From CAZXGD01 sp046350455 (GTDB lineage Bacteria; Planctomycetota; Phycisphaerae; Phycisphaerales; SM1A02), in NCBI GenBank assembly GCA_046350455.1, contig JAXMAM010000004.1, positions 120,910 to 184,909 on the forward strand: a stretch of 64,000 nucleotides of DNA, read 5' to 3'. The translations under genes were made by a program, and so were the position numbers. Shown piece by piece: positions 50,945 to 58,452 of the stretch. The notes beneath the pieces are model-generated. The model made no database searches and had not been told where the DNA came from. It saw nothing but the letters and a program-made list of their open reading frames with translations. Positions within the stretch are counted from its first letter, which is position 1, and each line of letters begins with the position of its first letter.

Positions 50945-51987
50945 ATCCAGAGCGCATGGCCACAGACGGCACGGCCATCGAGCGCCTGGCCGTGGCGCTG
51001 GCGGCCGAAGGCCCGCAAGTGACGCGGGTGCTGCCAGCTGACAGCACTGATCCAGCGCTGTCCCGGCTCATCCCGGTCAAGACGTACGACTTCGACGGCT
51101 CGCCGCTCTTCCGGCGGTCGCGCCTGGGCGCGCTCTCGCTGGACATGGAGGAGCATCGGCCCGACGTGTTCGTGGCGTTTGGCGCGCGGGCGCTGGCCGC
51201 TGCGGGCGAGCTGGCAGAGGACCTGGAGTCCGCGCTGATCAGCATGGTGGCCACCGAACAGGAGCTCTCCCAGACGCCGCTGCGCCGGTACGCGCACCTG
51301 CTGGACGCGGTGGGTGTCTCCACCGGCCCCCTGGTGAACCGCGCGCTGCGCGTCGCACCAGAAGACGTGGTGCGCCTGATGCCGCTGGGCGTGGCCCTGC
51401 CAAGCAGGCCAGCGCCGCCCGCTGCGCAATCGGTGGCCATTGCCGGGCCAGCACGAGACCTGGGAGCCTACGACGCGGTGTTCACCGCCCTGGCGGACGT
51501 GGCGCCCGCGCTGCCCGATCTGCAGGTGGCCATCGAGCTTCCGCCTGGGCACGCCCCCTCCATGTGGCGTCTGGCGCGCGAGCACCGCGTGCAGCCGCTG
51601 CTGAACGGCGTGGAACGCCTGGAGCACATCCGCCCGCTGGCTCTTCAGTGCGCAGTGATGGTCCTGCCTGAGGCGCTGCACGGCACACGATCACTGGTGC
51701 TGGAGGCGCTGGCCACCGGTCGCACCCTGGTGTGCATGGACGACTCCACTGCCAACTTCCTGGTGCACCAGGCCACCGCGCTGGTGGCAGAGGACCGCAG
51801 CCCCCGCGAGTGGACCGCGCTGCTCACCCGCGCGCTCATGGATCCCGCCTCCACCCAGTCCATCCGCGACGAGGCCCGCCACCGCATGGCTGCCCAGTAC
51901 GGCTCGGCCCGGTGCGCCACCCTGCTGCTGGAGGCCTGCACCCTGGCAGTCCGGGGCCCGGTTATTCCATTCCAGCAGTCTGGCTGA
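50923..51987 (+). CDS. Glycosyltransferase-like protein (GT-B fold)
   Basis: A 354-residue protein with two Rossmann-like halves. The N-terminus HIALVVDPERMATDGTAIERL replaces the usual Gly-rich opening of GT4 enzymes. The second half has LRPLALQCAVMVLPEALHGT and LVLEALATGRTLVCMDDSTA, the E-x7-E-like region that binds the nucleotide sugar, and ends with a typical amphipathic helix (QSIRDEARHRMAAQYG). Donor and acceptor are unknown. GTG 50923 is chosen because the fold begins there; it overlaps the thioesterase by 22 bases. It ends the porin-side gene cluster. Confidence 0.7.
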   Translation: MHIALVVDPERMATDGTAIERLAVALAAEGPQVTRVLPADSTDPALSRLIPVKTYDFDGSPLFRRSRLGALSLDMEEHRPDVFVAFGARALAAAGELAEDLESALISMVATEQELSQTPLRRYAHLLDAVGVSTGPLVNRALRVAPEDVVRLMPLGVALPSRPAPPAAQSVAIAGPARDLGAYDAVFTALADVAPALPDLQVAIELPPGHAPSMWRLAREHRVQPLLNGVERLEHIRPLALQCAVMVLPEALHGTRSLVLEALATGRTLVCMDDSTANFLVHQATALVAEDRSPREWTALLTRALMDPASTQSIRDEARHRMAAQYGSARCATLLLEACTLAVRGPVIPFQQSG

Positions 51988-52107
51988 CTCAAGTTTGCCG
52001 ATGCATCCAGCCGAAGAGAGGGGTGAGCCAGGCAGTTGTGGCGAAAGGCATCTTTCTCCCCTCCGCTCCGCCAGACGGGGCATCCGACTGGCGGGGTTTG
52101 CAGAGAC

Positions 52108-52136
52108 TTGACTCCGGCGAACCTTTGGGAGAGACT
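52108..52136 (+). promoter_or_regulatory. Candidate promoter of the small lipoprotein gene
   Basis: TTGACT at 52108-52113 and GAGACT at 52131-52136 are separated by 17 bases in the 219-base gap before the lipoprotein gene. The -10 is weak. It would give a leader of about 65 bases containing a hairpin. Confidence 0.3.
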
Positions 52137-52151
52137 GGGCGTAATCGGACT

Positions 52152-52177
52152 CAGGCAGCCTGCGGAAGGCCTGCCCT
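52152..52177 (+). other. Hairpin in the leader of the small lipoprotein
   Basis: Arms around GGCAGCCT and AGGCCTGCC pair with one bulge and a GCGGA loop, about 30 bases before the ATG. It may stabilise the mRNA or regulate it. It does not match a riboswitch class that I know. Confidence 0.35.
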
Positions 52178-52206
52178 GACGCACGCCATTCTCCTGAGAG
52201 GAACAC

Positions 52207-52434
52207 ATGAAGAAGACGCTCATCGCTGGCTCCTGCATTCTGCTGGCGGCCTGTCTTGTCGCCGCATGCGGCGGCGAAGGCGGCTCCGGGACCACCAAGG
52301 TTCAGGCCAAGCCTGCTCCCACTGGCCCCAAGATTGAACCGCCAGACCAGAAGATGAAGGACGCCCTGAAGTCCAGCACTGCTGCGCCACCAGACGCGCC
52401 AGCTGGCAAGAAGAAGACGAACACCGGCGGCTGA
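52207..52434 (+). CDS. Small lipoprotein of unknown function
   Basis: A 75-residue lipoprotein. MKKTLIAGSCILLAACLVAAC is a classic signal with two possible lipobox Cys, C16 (LLAAC) and C21 (LVAAC). The mature part is short, Lys/Pro/Gly-rich and probably unstructured (PDQKMKDALKSSTAAPPDAP). GAGAGGA lies at good spacing before ATG 52207. A 219-base leader region precedes it and a strong terminator follows, so it is a single-gene transcript. This suggests an abundant small envelope protein; function unknown. Confidence 0.75.
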   Translation: MKKTLIAGSCILLAACLVAACGGEGGSGTTKVQAKPAPTGPKIEPPDQKMKDALKSSTAAPPDAPAGKKKTNTGG

Positions 52435-52458
52435 TCCGCCTCGGTTCGCAGCACACTC

Positions 52459-52496
52459 CAGCCGGCCCTGCCTTGCGCGGGGCCGGCTGCGTTTTT
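52459..52496 (+). terminator. Rho-independent terminator
   Basis: CAGCCGGCCC pairs with GGGCCGGCTG across a loop of 11 bases and is followed by CGTTTTT. It lies between the small lipoprotein gene and the convergent aminotransferase gene. It is the clearest terminator in the window. Confidence 0.9.
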
Positions 52497-52519
52497 GGAC
52501 GCGGTCTGGGCGCGCCAGT

Positions 52520-53716
52520 TCAGGCGGTCATCAGCGTGCGGAGCACATCCAGACCCTCAGCCAGCTTGTCTGGGCGCGTGGCAAAGCTCAAGCGGAAGTG
52601 GGTGTCGCGTGCGCTGAAGACGTTGCCCGGGATCACCAGCACGCGCTTCTCAATGGCCTTCTCGATGAACTGCTGGCCAGTCATGCGCAGGCGCGCTGGC
52701 ACCTCCACAAAGGCGTAGAACGCGCCACCAGGGCGGGCCACGGTGGTGATGCCCTCGAAGGCCTCCACAACCATCTGGCGGCGGCGCTCGTATTCCGCCA
52801 CGATGGGCGAGAGATCCACGCCAAACGCAGCCACAGCGCCCCATTGCGCCATGCTGGGCGCGCAGACAAAGGTGTACTGCTGCATCTTGGCCATCTCCTG
52901 CACGATGGCCTTGGGACCAGCGGCATAGCCCAGGCGCCAGCCTGTGCAGCCGTACGTCTTTCCAAAGCCGCGGATCAGCAGGCACTGGTCGGTGAAGCGC
53001 GCTGGGCTGGGGCAGCGGCCGTCCTCGCGCACGTCGCTGAAGCAGAACTCGTCGTAGATCTCGTCGGAGATCAGCAGGACGTTGCGGCGCGCGCACAGAT
53101 CCACCACGTCGCGCAGCTCTGCGTTGGAGAGCACCACGCCGCACGGATTGCTGGGGCTGTTCAGGATGACCGCCTTGGTGCGCGGGGTGATGCAGCGCTC
53201 GATGCGCTCCGCAGTCATGCGGAAGTCCGGATAGGTGTCGCAGCGCACCATGGTGCCGCCGGTGATCGTGCCCAGCTGCGGATACATCACGAAGTATGGA
53301 TCGGGAATGATGGCTTCGTCACCTGGGTCCAGGAGCGCCAGCGCCGCAAGGAGCAGCGCGCCGCTGGTGCCGCTGGTCACGATGGCCGAGTGCGTGGCCT
53401 CTGAGCCAGTCCAGCCCAGGTCCTTGCGCAGGTTGGCCCACACAGCCTCCAGGAGCTGGGGCACGCCCTGCGTCACGGTGTAGCCGTTGCGGTCCTCTTG
53501 GATGGCGCGGATGGCCGCCGCCTTCATGGCCTCTGGCACTGGGAAGTCTGGCTGCCCAATGGAGAGATTGATGGGGTCCTTCATGTGCGCAGCCAGGTCA
53601 AACACGCGGCGGATGCCAGAGGCGTCCACGCGGCGCGAGCGCTGCGAGATCAATGCGGACACGTCAGAAGAAGACAGGCGGCCTTCGCGGCCGCCTGTGG
53701 AGGTGACTGCACTCAT
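52520..53716 (-). CDS. PLP-dependent aminotransferase, class I/II
   Basis: A 398-residue fold-type I aminotransferase resembling aspartate/alanine transaminases. It shows INLSIGQPDFPVPEAM, GYTVTQGVPQLLEAV, VTSGTSGALLLAALALLDPGD, NSPSNPCGVVLS, LISDEIYDEFCF and the PLP lysine K253 in GFGKTYGCTGWRLGYA, with the substrate Arg in HFRLSFA. The exact amino acid is not certain. ATG 53716 lies 7 bases after a TAGGAT box, so it has its own promoter although the small basic protein gene ends only 17 bases upstream. Confidence 0.9.
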   Translation of the reverse strand: MSAVTSTGGREGRLSSSDVSALISQRSRRVDASGIRRVFDLAAHMKDPINLSIGQPDFPVPEAMKAAAIRAIQEDRNGYTVTQGVPQLLEAVWANLRKDLGWTGSEATHSAIVTSGTSGALLLAALALLDPGDEAIIPDPYFVMYPQLGTITGGTMVRCDTYPDFRMTAERIERCITPRTKAVILNSPSNPCGVVLSNAELRDVVDLCARRNVLLISDEIYDEFCFSDVREDGRCPSPARFTDQCLLIRGFGKTYGCTGWRLGYAAGPKAIVQEMAKMQQYTFVCAPSMAQWGAVAAFGVDLSPIVAEYERRRQMVVEAFEGITTVARPGGAFYAFVEVPARLRMTGQQFIEKAIEKRVLVIPGNVFSARDTHFRLSFATRPDKLAEGLDVLRTLMTA

Positions 53717-53723
53717 GGAGTGA

Positions 53724-53729
53724 ATCCTA
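53724..53729 (-). promoter_or_regulatory. -10 box (TAGGAT) of the aminotransferase
   Basis: TAGGAT on the minus strand ends 7 bases before ATG 53716, just after the stop of the upstream gene. Confidence 0.4.
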
Positions 53730-53733
53730 GGGC

Positions 53734-54036
53734 TTACTTCTTGGCGCCAGCAGCCGGCTTGGCCGCTGCACCCGCTGCGGGCTTGGCTGCGCCAGCGGCT
53801 GGCTTGGCACCAGCGGCTGGAGCGGCTGCGCCCTCAGCGCCCTCTTCAGCCTTCTTGGCCTTCTTGCCAGCAGAAGCCTTGATGCTGCGCACCTTCACGA
53901 TGCCCAGGGCGGTGTTCTTGTCCGCGCTGAAGCGATCCTCCTCCGTGAGCTTCGCAATGCGCTCGGCGCGAGTCAGCACGTTGCGGTGCTGGTTGAGGGC
54001 GCCGGACTTGGTCTTGAGGCTACGGTGGAGGCTCAT
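53734..54036 (-). CDS. Small basic protein (PVC-type) with Ala/Lys/Pro tail
   Basis: A 100-residue protein. The first half, MSLHRSLKTKSGALNQHRNV followed by LTRAERIAKLTEEDRF and LGIVKVRSIK, matches the small basic protein known from Chlamydiae, Verrucomicrobia and Planctomycetes; the function is not settled, and ribosome association has been suggested. The second half is a Lys-rich helix (ASAGKKAKKAEEGAEGA) and a repetitive tail of PAAGAK-like units that resembles bacterial histone-H1-like tails. AGGA lies before ATG 54036. It sits between an aminotransferase and a single-TM protein. Confidence 0.8.
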   Translation of the reverse strand: MSLHRSLKTKSGALNQHRNVLTRAERIAKLTEEDRFSADKNTALGIVKVRSIKASAGKKAKKAEEGAEGAAAPAAGAKPAAGAAKPAAGAAAKPAAGAKK

Positions 54037-54077
54037 GGAGGTTCCTTGAAGGTCTGTTCAGTGGCAGTGCGAAAGAC

Positions 54078-54093
54078 GCTGACCCACGTCAGC
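54078..54093 (-). terminator. Weak hairpin at the end of the single-TM protein gene
   Basis: GCTGAC and GTCAGC pair around a four-base loop, covering the stop of the minus-strand gene at 54089. Only a short TCTTTC follows, so termination would be weak. Confidence 0.3.
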
Positions 54094-54805
54094 GGTACAA
54101 CTCTGGATAGACGTCGCTGAAGTCCTTGTTGCCGCGAGCGGCATTCTTCCACTTCTCGCCGACGCGCTTGATCTCCGACTCCAGCTTCCGGATGGGCTCA
54201 GAGCTCTTCTCTGAGGAGTCCTTGTAGCCAGGGAGAACGATGATCTTGCGAAGCATCGTATTATCGTCGGGAACCAGGTAGGCATCAAGTCCATTGGTGC
54301 GGCAGAACTCCACCATGGCAGGCGCCCGCTCAGTGCTCGGGTGTGCCAGGACGAAGTACTTGTAGCCCTTGACCCGGGGATCGCCGTTGTTATCGGTTGC
54401 GCCTGGGCCAGCCTGGCGCCGCGAAGGATCTGGCTTGGCAGGCTGCGTTCCCGGCTTTCCAGACTCTGGGGCCTCCTGTGGTCCAGGTGGCGCGACGAGC
54501 TGGGGCGCCTGACCTCCTCCACCTCCAACGCCACCACCAGCCCGAAGGCCGATGTTGTAGGCCACCACCACTGCCAGAAGCACCGCGATGGCTCCCACCA
54601 CCGCCCACAGCATGGGCACCTGCAGCACCACGCCTGGCCCAGTGCCAGCAGCGCCGAACGGCCGCATGCCAGCAGGAGCTGCAGGCCGTGCAGACGGCGC
54701 GCTGGTGGGCGCAGCGGAAGGCACAGCGCTCCCAGGCTGCACAGCACCGGTGCTGCCTGGCTTCTTGAAGAGTTCGTACAGGGCTGGGGCGCCTCTGCGG
54801 GCCAT
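54089..54805 (-). CDS. Single-TM protein with SPOR-like C-terminal domain
   Basis: A 238-residue protein. The N-terminus MARRGAPALYELFKKPG is followed by an Ala/Pro/Ser-rich cytoplasmic stretch, one transmembrane helix near residues 67-88 (LWAVVGAIAVLLAVVVAYNI), a Gly/Pro-rich linker, and a compact C-terminal domain (about 150-195, YKYFVLAHPSTERAPAMVEF then LDAYLVPDDN). The last domain resembles SPOR domains, which bind denuded peptidoglycan at division sites; this is by shape only. The frame is open to 54895, but ATG 54805 lies 6 bases after a TACACT box. A bitopic envelope or division protein is plausible. Confidence 0.65.
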   Translation of the reverse strand: MARRGAPALYELFKKPGSTGAVQPGSAVPSAAPTSAPSARPAAPAGMRPFGAAGTGPGVVLQVPMLWAVVGAIAVLLAVVVAYNIGLRAGGGVGGGGGQAPQLVAPPGPQEAPESGKPGTQPAKPDPSRRQAGPGATDNNGDPRVKGYKYFVLAHPSTERAPAMVEFCRTNGLDAYLVPDDNTMLRKIIVLPGYKDSSEKSSEPIRKLESEIKRVGEKWKNAARGNKDFSDVYPELYR

Positions 54806-54811
54806 GGGCGC

Positions 54812-54817
54812 AGTGTA
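54812..54817 (-). promoter_or_regulatory. -10 box (TACACT) of the single-TM protein
   Basis: TACACT on the minus strand ends 6 bases before ATG 54805, overlapping the end region of the upstream isomerase-like gene. Confidence 0.45.
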
Positions 54818-54822
54818 CGGCC

Positions 54823-55596
54823 TCAGGCCCCGGCTGGGACCGTGGCGCGCCACGCTGCCACCGTGCGCTGGACGCCGCTTTCGGGGTCGGCCCACTGGCG
54901 CGCATCCACCACTGGAAGGCCCTGAAGCCCGGCCATCTCCAGCGCCATGCGGTAGCTCAGCACATCCAGCTGCCCCTCTGCTGTGCCCAGCGGTCCACGC
55001 ATGCCGGTGCGCAGGAGATCAACGATGCGTGCGCTGTACAGGTGCCCGGCTAGACCAGCCACTGCTGCCGGCACAGGCTTGCCAGATGCCAGCATGGCTG
55101 CGGGGTCAGCGCACCACCCCACCGGTGGGCGCGGCAGGTTGGCCACCGCGCCGCTGCTGCTGCACGCCAGGTCTGCCAGCAGGACTCCATGCGTGCTTGC
55201 TGCCGCAGCCACCGCATGGAGCGCGCCACTGCGTCGCTCCTCGCGCGTTGGATCCGGATCTGCGCCGGGGAACTGCACCGTGACTGGCACGCGCCCCAGC
55301 GCCTCTGCCAGCTGGCAGCACTCGCGCAGCGCCTCCACTGCGCGGTCCACCGTGGCGCCGTCGCACCAGTGATCCGCTGGGATCAGCGCATCCACGCCGG
55401 CGCAGACCAGCTCATGCCGCCGGAGCGCTGCAGCCAGATCGCGCCGAGCGCTGGCACCCAGGTCGCGCGGGCGCAAGCCAGGCTGCTGCAGGCTCAGCTG
55501 CACGCCGCGCACGCCCAGCTGGCTGAGCCACGCCAGCGCCTGCTGGGGGTCGCCCAGCGGTGCAAGCGTCACTGCCACCTGGATCTGCTGCTTCAC
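54823..55596 (-). CDS. Sugar phosphate isomerase/epimerase-like TIM-barrel protein
   Basis: A 257-residue protein similar in outline to the xylose-isomerase-like/AP endonuclease 2 TIM-barrel family: an N-terminal LGDPQQALAWLSQLGVRGVQLS strand-helix, LVCAGVDALIP, VTVQFPGADPD where many members have a Gly-x-H loop, LLADLACSSSG, VGWCADPAAML and a closing DVLSYRMALEMAGLQGLPVV. Several of the usual metal-binding His/Glu are not evident, so activity is uncertain. The frame is open to 56031; GTG 55596 is chosen because a TACGCT box ends 7 bases before it. It is divergent from the membrane protein at 55640. Confidence 0.7.
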   Translation of the reverse strand: MKQQIQVAVTLAPLGDPQQALAWLSQLGVRGVQLSLQQPGLRPRDLGASARRDLAAALRRHELVCAGVDALIPADHWCDGATVDRAVEALRECCQLAEALGRVPVTVQFPGADPDPTREERRSGALHAVAAAASTHGVLLADLACSSSGAVANLPRPPVGWCADPAAMLASGKPVPAAVAGLAGHLYSARIVDLLRTGMRGPLGTAEGQLDVLSYRMALEMAGLQGLPVVDARQWADPESGVQRTVAAWRATVPAGA

Positions 55597-55603
55597 GCGC
55601 CAG

Positions 55604-55609
55604 AGCGTA
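55604..55609 (-). promoter_or_regulatory. -10 box (TACGCT) of the TIM-barrel protein
   Basis: TACGCT on the minus strand ends 7 bases before GTG 55596. It shares a 43-base divergent gap with TAGAAT at 55624. Confidence 0.4.
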
Positions 55610-55623
55610 GCGGCTGCCACCCC

Positions 55624-55629
55624 TAGAAT
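55624..55629 (+). promoter_or_regulatory. -10 box (TAGAAT) of the membrane protein/nth unit
   Basis: TAGAAT ends 10 bases before ATG 55640. Confidence 0.4.
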
Positions 55630-55639
55630 CGCCCACCTC

Positions 55640-56218
55640 ATGCGCATCACCGCCGTCCTCTTCTGGCTTGGGCTGGTCCTGTGGTTTGCTGCTGCGGTGC
55701 TTCCCGGCGCAGCGGCCATCTCCGCGTTCACTGTGCTGCCGCGCATGGGCGCCACCAGCGCAGAAGCGCAGGCGTTCTTTGGCGCAGACACCAAGGGCTC
55801 TGCGCAGTACCTGGCTGGCCATGTGCTGCAGCCGCTCTTCACCGCCACAGACTGGGTGCAGATCTCCGCAGGCGCGCTGAGTGTCAGCATGGTGCTGCGC
55901 CTGTGGCGCCTGGGCGGCATGCCAGGCCCCCGCATGGCGCGCGTGGCCACCGTGGTGCTGGTGGTGGGCGCAGGCGCGCTGCTGGCTGTCCGCCTGGCCC
56001 AGGCCAACCCCATGATGGCCGATCTGGCCACCTACTGGGCCGCCATCCCAGCGCTGGACCACGCAGCCGCAGACGCTGCCAAGCAGTCGTTCGACGCCGC
56101 CCATCACACCGCCGAGCGCCTCTCCTCCGCCCAGGTCACAGCGTTGCTCGCGGCCGTGGTGGCTGCAGCCGTGGCCACCACCAGCCGCCCCGCCCATGCA
56201 GACCCGCAGGCCATCTAA
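55640..56218 (+). CDS. Four-helix membrane protein (DUF4149/TMEM205-like)
   Basis: A 192-residue membrane protein with about four helices: MRITAVLFWLGLVLWFAAAV, a segment around AGHVLQPLFTATDWVQISAG, MARVATVVLVVGAGALLAV and VTALLAAVVAAAVATT. The soluble segment FDAAHHTAERLSSAQV resembles the H-x-x-S/A-x-x-L motif of DUF4149/TMEM205 proteins. Function is unknown. nth begins inside its last codons (23-base overlap), so the two are co-translated. Confidence 0.7.
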   Translation: MRITAVLFWLGLVLWFAAAVLPGAAAISAFTVLPRMGATSAEAQAFFGADTKGSAQYLAGHVLQPLFTATDWVQISAGALSVSMVLRLWRLGGMPGPRMARVATVVLVVGAGALLAVRLAQANPMMADLATYWAAIPALDHAAADAAKQSFDAAHHTAERLSSAQVTALLAAVVAAAVATTSRPAHADPQAI

Positions 56219-56879
56219 GGCAGCCCTGGAACGCGCCCGTGCGCTGCTGGCGACGCTCAAGAAGGCGTACCCCGAAGCACGCTGCCGGCTGGACTGGCGC
56301 CAGCCCCACGAGCTGCTGGTGGCCACCATCCTGAGCGCGCAGGCCACCGACGAGAGCGTGAACGCCGCCACGCCTGCGCTCTTCAAGCGCTTCCCCGCAC
56401 CAGCGCACTACGCCAAGGCCACGCCAGCGGACATCGAGCCCTTCATCCGCACCATCGGGCTGTGGCGCAACAAAGCCAAGGCGGTGCACGCTGCCATGAC
56501 CACCGTGGCCACCAAGCACCACGGCCAGGTGCCGCGCACCATGGAGGACCTGCTGGAGCTGCGCGGCGTGGCGCGCAAGACCGCCAACGTGGTGCTGGGC
56601 AACTGCTTTGACATCCAGGCTGGCGTGGTGGTGGACACGCACGTCGGGCGCCTGGCCCAGCGCATGGGTCTCACCAAGCATGACGACCCTGTGAAGGCAG
56701 AGCGCGACCTGATGGCGCTGTTCCCGCAGGATTCCTGGTGCCTGTTGTCGCACCTCCTCATCTTTCACGGGCGCGCGGTGTGCAAGGCGCGCGGCAACAC
56801 GTGCAGCAGCGACCCCATCTGCCAGACGTACTGCACCGAAGGCAGGAAGCGCGCTACTTCACGTCGCCGTGGCCCTTGA
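56196..56879 (+). CDS. nth: Endonuclease III (DNA glycosylase/AP lyase)
   Basis: Nth removes oxidised pyrimidines and nicks AP sites. The 227-residue protein has the HhH motif ELRGVARKTANVVLG with catalytic K128 and the Asp D147 in VVVDTHVGRLAQRMG, plus LLVATILSAQATDESVN near the front. The Fe-S cluster Cys are C196, C203, C209 and C213. Their spacing, C-x6-C-x5-C-x3-C, differs from the usual C-x6-C-x2-C-x5-C. The start overlaps the membrane protein gene by 23 bases. The 3' end overlaps the convergent lipoprotein gene by 26 bases. Confidence 0.93.
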   Translation: MQTRRPSKAALERARALLATLKKAYPEARCRLDWRQPHELLVATILSAQATDESVNAATPALFKRFPAPAHYAKATPADIEPFIRTIGLWRNKAKAVHAAMTTVATKHHGQVPRTMEDLLELRGVARKTANVVLGNCFDIQAGVVVDTHVGRLAQRMGLTKHDDPVKAERDLMALFPQDSWCLLSHLLIFHGRAVCKARGNTCSSDPICQTYCTEGRKRATSRRRGP

Positions 56880-58410
56880 ACACCGGGGCATCGCCCACAG
56901 CGATGGGCTTGATGAGCACAAAGCCGCCGTGCAGGCTGACCACCGATGCGCCGCCGCCGATCCGCTCCGGGAAGATGAAGAGCACAGGCCCTTCGAACCG
57001 GAAGCGCGCCACTGGCACGATGCCCATGCCTGTGGGCGATGGCGTGCCCACCACGTTGGCAGGCGCTGGCTGCCCCTCTGCGGGCAGCGGCACCAGCTGG
57101 TGGCGCAGCACGTCCACGCCGCGGTCATGCCCGATCCACACGTCTGCGTCCACCAGCTCCATGCTGGTGATGCGCGGGCCGCCATCGGGCTGGTAGTCCA
57201 CCGTCACGCCGTCATGCGTGATCTTCACCGAGCGGTAGATGCCCTGTCCCTTCTCGTCGGGCCGCTCCACAAGCGTGGCGGTGCCCCACGCGGGAGCCAC
57301 GCTGCGCGCGGTGATGGAGGTGATGTTGGTGGTGCGCTCTGTGAGCTCTGCATCCTCGCCAATGCGCCACAGCCAGAAGCCCTCGCGGCCCCCCGCCAGC
57401 ACGCGGCGCTTGTCGCTGATGGCCAGCTCAAGAAGGCCTGCTTCGCGCTGCACGTTGAAGAAGGTGTCGCCTTCCTCCTTGCCTTCAGCTGCCAGGCGAT
57501 AGGTGGAGCGGCCGAATGTCCCTCCCACTGCGTAGATGTTGGGGCGCACCAGGTCCACATCGCGGCCGCCCTTCAGCTTGATCACCTGCGGCTTGGCAAA
57601 CTTGCCATCCTCCAGCATCCACCGCTCCATGCCAGTGTCTGTGACCACCCACAGGGCGTCCTTCAGCACGTGCGCGCGGCGCACCAGGCCTGGCACCGCC
57701 ACCGATGCAGTCTCTGTGAACGCCGGAGTCATGAGGCCCACCTGCGCGCTGCTGTTGCCCTGCAGCACGAACAGGTATCCCCCCTCTGGGCCAAAGCCTG
57801 GCGGCAGCGGCCACAGTTCGGTGGCAGCGCCCATGTAGCGGCCATCCTCCACCAGCACGATCCGCCGGCGCACCGTGGCGGCAGGACCCACGGGGGTCTG
57901 CACCACGCGGCCAACCGGGTCGCCCGTGAGGAACCGGTGCTTGTCCCGCAGCCGCACCACGCCACCGATGCCGGACACCCACACTTCGCCACCCGCCAGC
58001 GAAACCAGCTTGGGCTCCACGCCGAGGTCTGCAGCGGTGTACTCCGCCTGCACGCTGGGAGCCGCCGGCGTGGTGATGTCCACCTCCAGCAGCGAGGTCT
58101 GATCGGAAACCACCCACGCTGTCCGGCCATCAATGGCTAGGTCCACCAGGGAACCGCCTTCGCCAAAGGGCACGCATTCCACGCTGCCCAAGGTGCGGCC
58201 ATTGGTGGGCTCGATGATCAGCAGCTGGTTGCTGAAGGTCTGGTACCACTTGCCATCCGCCACGATGGTGCGGTGGTGCGTGCCGCCCACGTGGTTCTGC
58301 ACCTGCAGCTTGCGCTCGCGGCGGTCTGTGCGGTCCTCCTGGATGTACGTGGGCGTGCACCCCGCAGCAAGCAGGACCAGCAGGCTGAGCGCTGCGCACA
58401 AGCGTCGCAT
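56854..58410 (-). CDS. Lipoprotein with beta-propeller-like repeats
   Basis: A 518-residue lipoprotein: MRRLCAALSLLVLLAAGC gives a lipobox at C18. The mature part is all beta with repeated blade-like units (LVDLAIDGRTAWVVSDQTSL, VSLAGGEVWVSGIGGVVRLR, HVLKDALWVVTDTGMERWML, DADVWIGHDRGVDVLRHQLV), as in WD40/PQQ-like or Kelch propellers. No catalytic motif was found, so a binding or scaffold role on a periplasmic membrane face is likely. The frame is open to 58647, but ATG 58410 lies 7 bases after a TACGCT box. The 3' end overlaps nth by 26 bases. Confidence 0.75.
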   Translation of the reverse strand: MRRLCAALSLLVLLAAGCTPTYIQEDRTDRRERKLQVQNHVGGTHHRTIVADGKWYQTFSNQLLIIEPTNGRTLGSVECVPFGEGGSLVDLAIDGRTAWVVSDQTSLLEVDITTPAAPSVQAEYTAADLGVEPKLVSLAGGEVWVSGIGGVVRLRDKHRFLTGDPVGRVVQTPVGPAATVRRRIVLVEDGRYMGAATELWPLPPGFGPEGGYLFVLQGNSSAQVGLMTPAFTETASVAVPGLVRRAHVLKDALWVVTDTGMERWMLEDGKFAKPQVIKLKGGRDVDLVRPNIYAVGGTFGRSTYRLAAEGKEEGDTFFNVQREAGLLELAISDKRRVLAGGREGFWLWRIGEDAELTERTTNITSITARSVAPAWGTATLVERPDEKGQGIYRSVKITHDGVTVDYQPDGGPRITSMELVDADVWIGHDRGVDVLRHQLVPLPAEGQPAPANVVGTPSPTGMGIVPVARFRFEGPVLFIFPERIGGGASVVSLHGGFVLIKPIAVGDAPVFKGHGDVK

Positions 58411-58417
58411 TCCGCAA

Positions 58418-58423
58418 AGCGTA
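58418..58423 (-). promoter_or_regulatory. -10 box (TACGCT) of the propeller lipoprotein
   Basis: TACGCT on the minus strand ends 7 bases before ATG 58410. It shares the 42-base divergent gap with TACCCT at 58436. Confidence 0.4.
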
Positions 58424-58435
58424 GCAGGACCGGGG

Positions 58436-58441
58436 TACCCT
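58436..58441 (+). promoter_or_regulatory. Candidate -10 box (TACCCT) of the TPR-recX operon
   Basis: TACCCT ends 11 bases before ATG 58453, the longest distance in the series of close boxes. Confidence 0.3.
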
Positions 58442-58452
58442 GCCACCACGCC

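Noticed and set aside
52080..52206. Possible glycine-type or other known riboswitch in the leader of the small lipoprotein
   Set aside because: The segments CGGCGAA and GGAGAGA recall glycine aptamers, but the order and the remaining conserved bases do not fit, and a lipoprotein is not a typical target.
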